In this document: positions 61,494 through 64,000 of the stretch, in pieces | Numbering within the stretch: the first letter of the stretch is position 1 | Layout: every line of letters begins with the position of its first letter | Origin: Jejubacter calystegiae | GTDB taxonomy: Bacteria > Pseudomonadota > Gammaproteobacteria > Enterobacterales > Enterobacteriaceae | Length of the DNA stretch: 64,000 nucleotides | NCBI RefSeq assembly: GCF_005671395.1 | Contig: NZ_CP040428.1 | Location: 3,720,001 to 3,784,000 of the forward strand | Reading direction: 5' to 3' | Notes under the pieces: generated by a model | What the model saw: the letters and a program-made list of their open reading frames with translations, nothing else | Databases searched by the model: none | What the model was told of the DNA's origin: nothing | Made by a program: the position numbers and the translations under genes

Positions 61494-63452
61494 ATGAGCA
61501 GACCCTTAACCGCCGTATTTAAACAAGAGCACCGGGAAGAGATTAGCAACCCCAGCGATAATCGCGCCTTTTCCCAGGTCGCCAGCGCATATCTTTCGCG
61601 CCGCCGCTTCTTACAGATGGGAATGGTGGCAGGCGCCGCCGTTACCCTGCCGTCGCTCCTGATGCCGCAAAACGCAGGCGCGAAAACGCCGCTCGCCCAC
61701 GCCGTTGCGCTGGGTTTTGCCAGTATTCCGGTATCGACGGAAGACCGGGTTATCGTCCCCGAAGGTTATGTCGCCCGTCCCTTTTACCGCTGGGGCGATC
61801 CGGTGGGACTGCGCGATAATCTGCCCGCCTTTAAGCCTGATGCCACCAATACCACCGCCGAACAGGCGGCCCAGGCGGGCATGCACCATGATGGAATGGC
61901 CTGGTTCAGCCTGCCGCGCGGCTCTGATAATGCCGAACACGGACTGCTGGCGCTGAACCATGAATATATCGATAACGGCCTGCTGTTCCACGACGGCATG
62001 GCCGACTGGCGACTGGATAAAGCCCGTAAAGGTCAGAACGCCATGGGGATTTCGGTGATTGAGGTGCAAAAACGCGATGGCGACTGGACGGTGGTTCGTC
62101 CTTCGGAATATGCCCGCCGTATTACCGTGGGAACGCCAATGCAGCTTTCCGGCCCGGCGCGCCACCATACGCTGATGAAGACCGCCGCCGATCCGGCAGG
62201 TGAAACGGTATTCGGCACCATGCAGAACTGCTCCTGCGGCCATACCCCCTGGGGAACTTACCTGACCTGCGAAGAGAACTGGTCGGATATTTTTGTGAAA
62301 CACGGCGAGCGCAACGCGCTGGAACAGCGCTACGGCATTAGCGACAGCGATGAATCTTACCGCTGGAGCGAGGTGGACGACCGCTTTAACGTCGATAAAA
62401 CCCCGAATGAACCCAACCGTTTTGGCTGGGTGGTGGAAATTGATCCTTATTCGCCGGATTCTACTCCACGTAAACATAGCGCCCTGGGCCGCTTCAAGCA
62501 TGAGGGGGCCACGGTAACCCTGGCGGATGACGGACGGGTGGTGGTCTATATGGGCGACGACCAGAAGTTTGAATATATCTATAAATTCGTTTCCGACGGC
62601 CGCTACAACCCGCAAGACCGTGAATCCAACATACGGCTGCTGGAGTCCGGCACCCTGTATGTGGCCCGCTTTAACGACGACGGCAGCGGCGAATGGCTGG
62701 CGCTGGTCCATGGCAAAAATGGGCTTGATAGCAGCAACGGTTTTGCCAGTCAGGCGGAAGTGCTGATCAAAACCCGACTGGCGGCGGACCTGCTGGGGGC
62801 CACTAAAATGGATCGCCCGGAGTGGGTAGCCGTCGATCCGAATCGCAGCGCCAGCGTCTACTGTACGCTGACCAACAACAGCGATCGCGGCACCGAAGGC
62901 AAAGCGCCGGTCGATGCCGCCAATCCCCGGGCGAAAAACCTGTTTGGTCATATCATGCACTGGACCGAAGCCGACGATTCACCGGCCTCTACCCGCTTTC
63001 AGTGGGATATTCTGGTGCTGGCAGGCCGTACCGACACCGACGATAAAAACGCCAAAGGCACCATGCAGGGCGCCGCCTTCGGCAGTCCGGACGGTCTTTC
63101 CTTCGACCATCGCGGCGTGCTGTGGATCCAGACGGATGTATCATCGTCCACCATTAACCAGAAGGCCTATGCCGGAATGGGCAATAACCAGATGGTGGCG
63201 ACGGTGCCCGGCACCAATGAATACCGGCGTTTCCTGACCGGCCCGCGGGGCTGTGAAATTACCGGCATCGCCTTTACGCCGGATAACCGCACGCTGTTTA
63301 TCAATATTCAGCATCCTGGTGAAGGCGGCGATGTCTCAGACCCTGCGAATCCCCAGGCGGTCTCCACCTGGCCGGATGCCCAACCCAACGGGCGACCCCG
63401 TTCGGCCACCGTGGTGATTACCCGGGAAGATGGCGGGCCGATCGGCACCTGA
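61494..63452 (+). CDS. PhoX-family alkaline phosphatase-like protein (Tat-exported)
   Basis: A 652-residue protein of the PhoX/DUF839 family, phosphatases that use iron and calcium. Twin-arginine signal SRRRFLQMGMVAGAAVTLPS near residue 35. Family motifs include LALNHEYIDNGLLFHDG near residue 155, GTMQNCSCGHTPWGTYLTCE near residue 242 with the conserved cysteines and CEEN, DRPEWVAVDPN and GSPDGLSFDHRGVLWIQTD. Periplasmic. The conserved glutamates and asparagines seen fit the metal site, but activity is by homology. It is divergent from ampC; AGGAAG lies before the ATG. A stretch at 61436 only faintly resembles a Pho box. Confidence 0.9.
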   Translation: MSRPLTAVFKQEHREEISNPSDNRAFSQVASAYLSRRRFLQMGMVAGAAVTLPSLLMPQNAGAKTPLAHAVALGFASIPVSTEDRVIVPEGYVARPFYRWGDPVGLRDNLPAFKPDATNTTAEQAAQAGMHHDGMAWFSLPRGSDNAEHGLLALNHEYIDNGLLFHDGMADWRLDKARKGQNAMGISVIEVQKRDGDWTVVRPSEYARRITVGTPMQLSGPARHHTLMKTAADPAGETVFGTMQNCSCGHTPWGTYLTCEENWSDIFVKHGERNALEQRYGISDSDESYRWSEVDDRFNVDKTPNEPNRFGWVVEIDPYSPDSTPRKHSALGRFKHEGATVTLADDGRVVVYMGDDQKFEYIYKFVSDGRYNPQDRESNIRLLESGTLYVARFNDDGSGEWLALVHGKNGLDSSNGFASQAEVLIKTRLAADLLGATKMDRPEWVAVDPNRSASVYCTLTNNSDRGTEGKAPVDAANPRAKNLFGHIMHWTEADDSPASTRFQWDILVLAGRTDTDDKNAKGTMQGAAFGSPDGLSFDHRGVLWIQTDVSSSTINQKAYAGMGNNQMVATVPGTNEYRRFLTGPRGCEITGIAFTPDNRTLFINIQHPGEGGDVSDPANPQAVSTWPDAQPNGRPRSATVVITREDGGPIGT

Positions 63453-63456
63453 TGCT

Positions 63457-63644
63457 AATGCCGCCCTGCGGGGCGGCATTGAGACGGATGACAAACCTGA
63501 GCCGAACGCGTTCGGCCTGAATCACCAGAAAAATAAACAAGGAAAATCAATTCATTGATTTTCGGCTGATAACCACAAAGAGGGAAAAACCACGTTTTTT
63601 CCCTCTTTGTCATCAACCTGAGTGCCGCCCTTCGGGGCGGCACT
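63457..63644. repeat. Array of five perfect hairpins between convergent genes
   Basis: In 188 bases: AATGCCGCCC/GGGCGGCATT (63457-63480, loop TGCG), palindrome GCCGAACGCGTTCGGC (63501-63516), GAAAATCAA/TTGATTTTC (63542-63563), a 15-pair stem 63575-63589 with 63596-63610 (ACAAAGAGGGAAAAA arm), and AGTGCCGCCC/GGGCGGCACT (63621-63644, loop TTCG). The first and last are near copies. At least two look like terminators for the genes on each side. Confidence 0.85.
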
Positions 63645-63648
63645 GCTG

Positions 63649-64000
63649 TCAGATAAACTCCACCCAGGCGCTGCCGCTATCGGCGGATCGCACGCAATTT
63701 TCCACCCAGCGTACCCCCATGGCGCCGGCATGAACATCCGGATACCAGAATTGTGCCAGGAAGTCGGTATCCCCTCTGTCACTGGCATCCATAGCGATGG
63801 CGAAACGCCGGTAGAGATTCGACCAGGCTTCGAACAGCCCTTCCGGATGTCCGGCGCCAATGCGATCTTCCTCCAGCGCCGTATCGACCAGATAAGGCAT
63901 GCCGCGATCGAGTATCTGCGCCGGTTGTCCCTGCACTTCATAGCGCAGTTGATTGGGGTGCTCATCCCACCATTCCAGACTGGCCTTCTCGCCGACAATG
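63649..64000 (-). CDS. Gfo/Idh/MocA-family oxidoreductase (C-terminal part; start outside window)
   Basis: The 116 visible residues end a longer protein whose frame is open at the right edge. HPEGLFEAWSNLYRRFAIAM, then FWYPDVHAGAMGVRWVENCV and RSADSGSAWVEFI are the usual C-terminal end of Gfo/Idh/MocA sugar oxidoreductases, with the WYP..HAG..GVRW..N pattern. The N-terminal NAD domain and the catalytic lysine lie beyond the window. Substrate unknown, likely a sugar or inositol derivative. An internal ATG at 63936 is not the start, since similarity continues before it (KASLEWWDEHPNQLRYEVQG). Confidence 0.85.
   Translation of the reverse strand, partial: IVGEKASLEWWDEHPNQLRYEVQGQPAQILDRGMPYLVDTALEEDRIGAGHPEGLFEAWSNLYRRFAIAMDASDRGDTDFLAQFWYPDVHAGAMGVRWVENCVRSADSGSAWVEFI

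Noticed and set aside
61611-62960. 449-codon minus-strand open frame inside phoX
   Set aside because: Same kind of shadow frame; low complexity and no ribosome binding site. phoX is complete on the other strand.
1-64000. CRISPR arrays, tRNA or rRNA genes, complete insertion sequences
   Set aside because: None seen: no regularly spaced direct repeats, no tRNA-like cloverleaf region and no transposase frame were found on reading.

Overview
The window looks like a chromosomal segment of a member of the Enterobacteriaceae. It carries Escherichia-like marRAB/marC-sotB, tsuAB (yeeED), sad with its LysR regulator (yneJ/ptrR), a yneG-type DUF4186 gene and uxaB at near full-length protein similarity. 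These are mixed with accessory genes typical of soil- and plant-associated enterics. I cannot name the genus from sequence alone.

Layout. 1-2.5 kb: the end of a urea ABC transporter operon (urtC partial, urtD, urtE). 2.5-6.7 kb: marRAB facing away from marC, an HPP-family membrane protein and sotB. The mar operator, promoter and marbox are all readable, and they show that MarR starts at a TTG. 6.8-15.6 kb: mostly core genes (PhzF-like isomerase, thiosulfate importer tsuAB, GNAT, yneJ/sad, an unannotated 40-residue membrane protein, DUF4186, a GAF-GGDEF cyclase, uxaB). 15.6-18.6 kb: a scarred insertion zone with an HxlR/NmrA pair, an alpha/beta hydrolase fragment, a degraded phage terminase small subunit and a diverged repeat at both edges. 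18.5-20 kb: monooxygenase-like, ArsR and GFA genes. 20.3-22.1 kb: an AT-richer two-gene terpenoid cassette (class I terpene synthase plus isopentenyl-diphosphate isomerase).

22.1-31.4 kb: one long minus-strand operon for ectoine use, transcribed doeC-doeD-eutB-eutC-doeA-doeB-doeX and then a proline/betaine-type transporter, closed by a good terminator. eutA is not present. 31.4-39 kb: LysR/SDR and HxlR/SDR pairs and a second MHS transporter, interrupted at 33.9-35.2 kb by an AT-rich orphan type VI secretion islet (toxin-like fragment, small membrane protein, hcp, gene scrap). 39-48.5 kb: oxidative metabolism, with a glutathione-independent formaldehyde dehydrogenase, a three-subunit FAD/triheme periplasmic dehydrogenase, two HbpS/GlcG-like proteins, a CitMHS transporter, a TerC protein and DoxX. 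48.6-53.3 kb: two LysR genes around a hydroxyacid dehydrogenase/RraA/royal-jelly-family operon. 53.4-64 kb: a YdeP-like molybdoenzyme, a small periplasmic protein, a large autotransporter, a class C beta-lactamase, a PhoX phosphatase and the end of a Gfo/Idh/MocA oxidoreductase.

The most unusual object is the autotransporter at 56569-60000. Its passenger begins with what reads as a complete two-lobed pepsin-like aspartic protease domain (two DTG motifs and a pepsin-like C-terminal signature) in front of ordinary passenger repeats and a beta-barrel. The terpene synthase/idi cassette and the ectoine operon without eutA come next. All functions are inferred from sequence reading; no database search was run.
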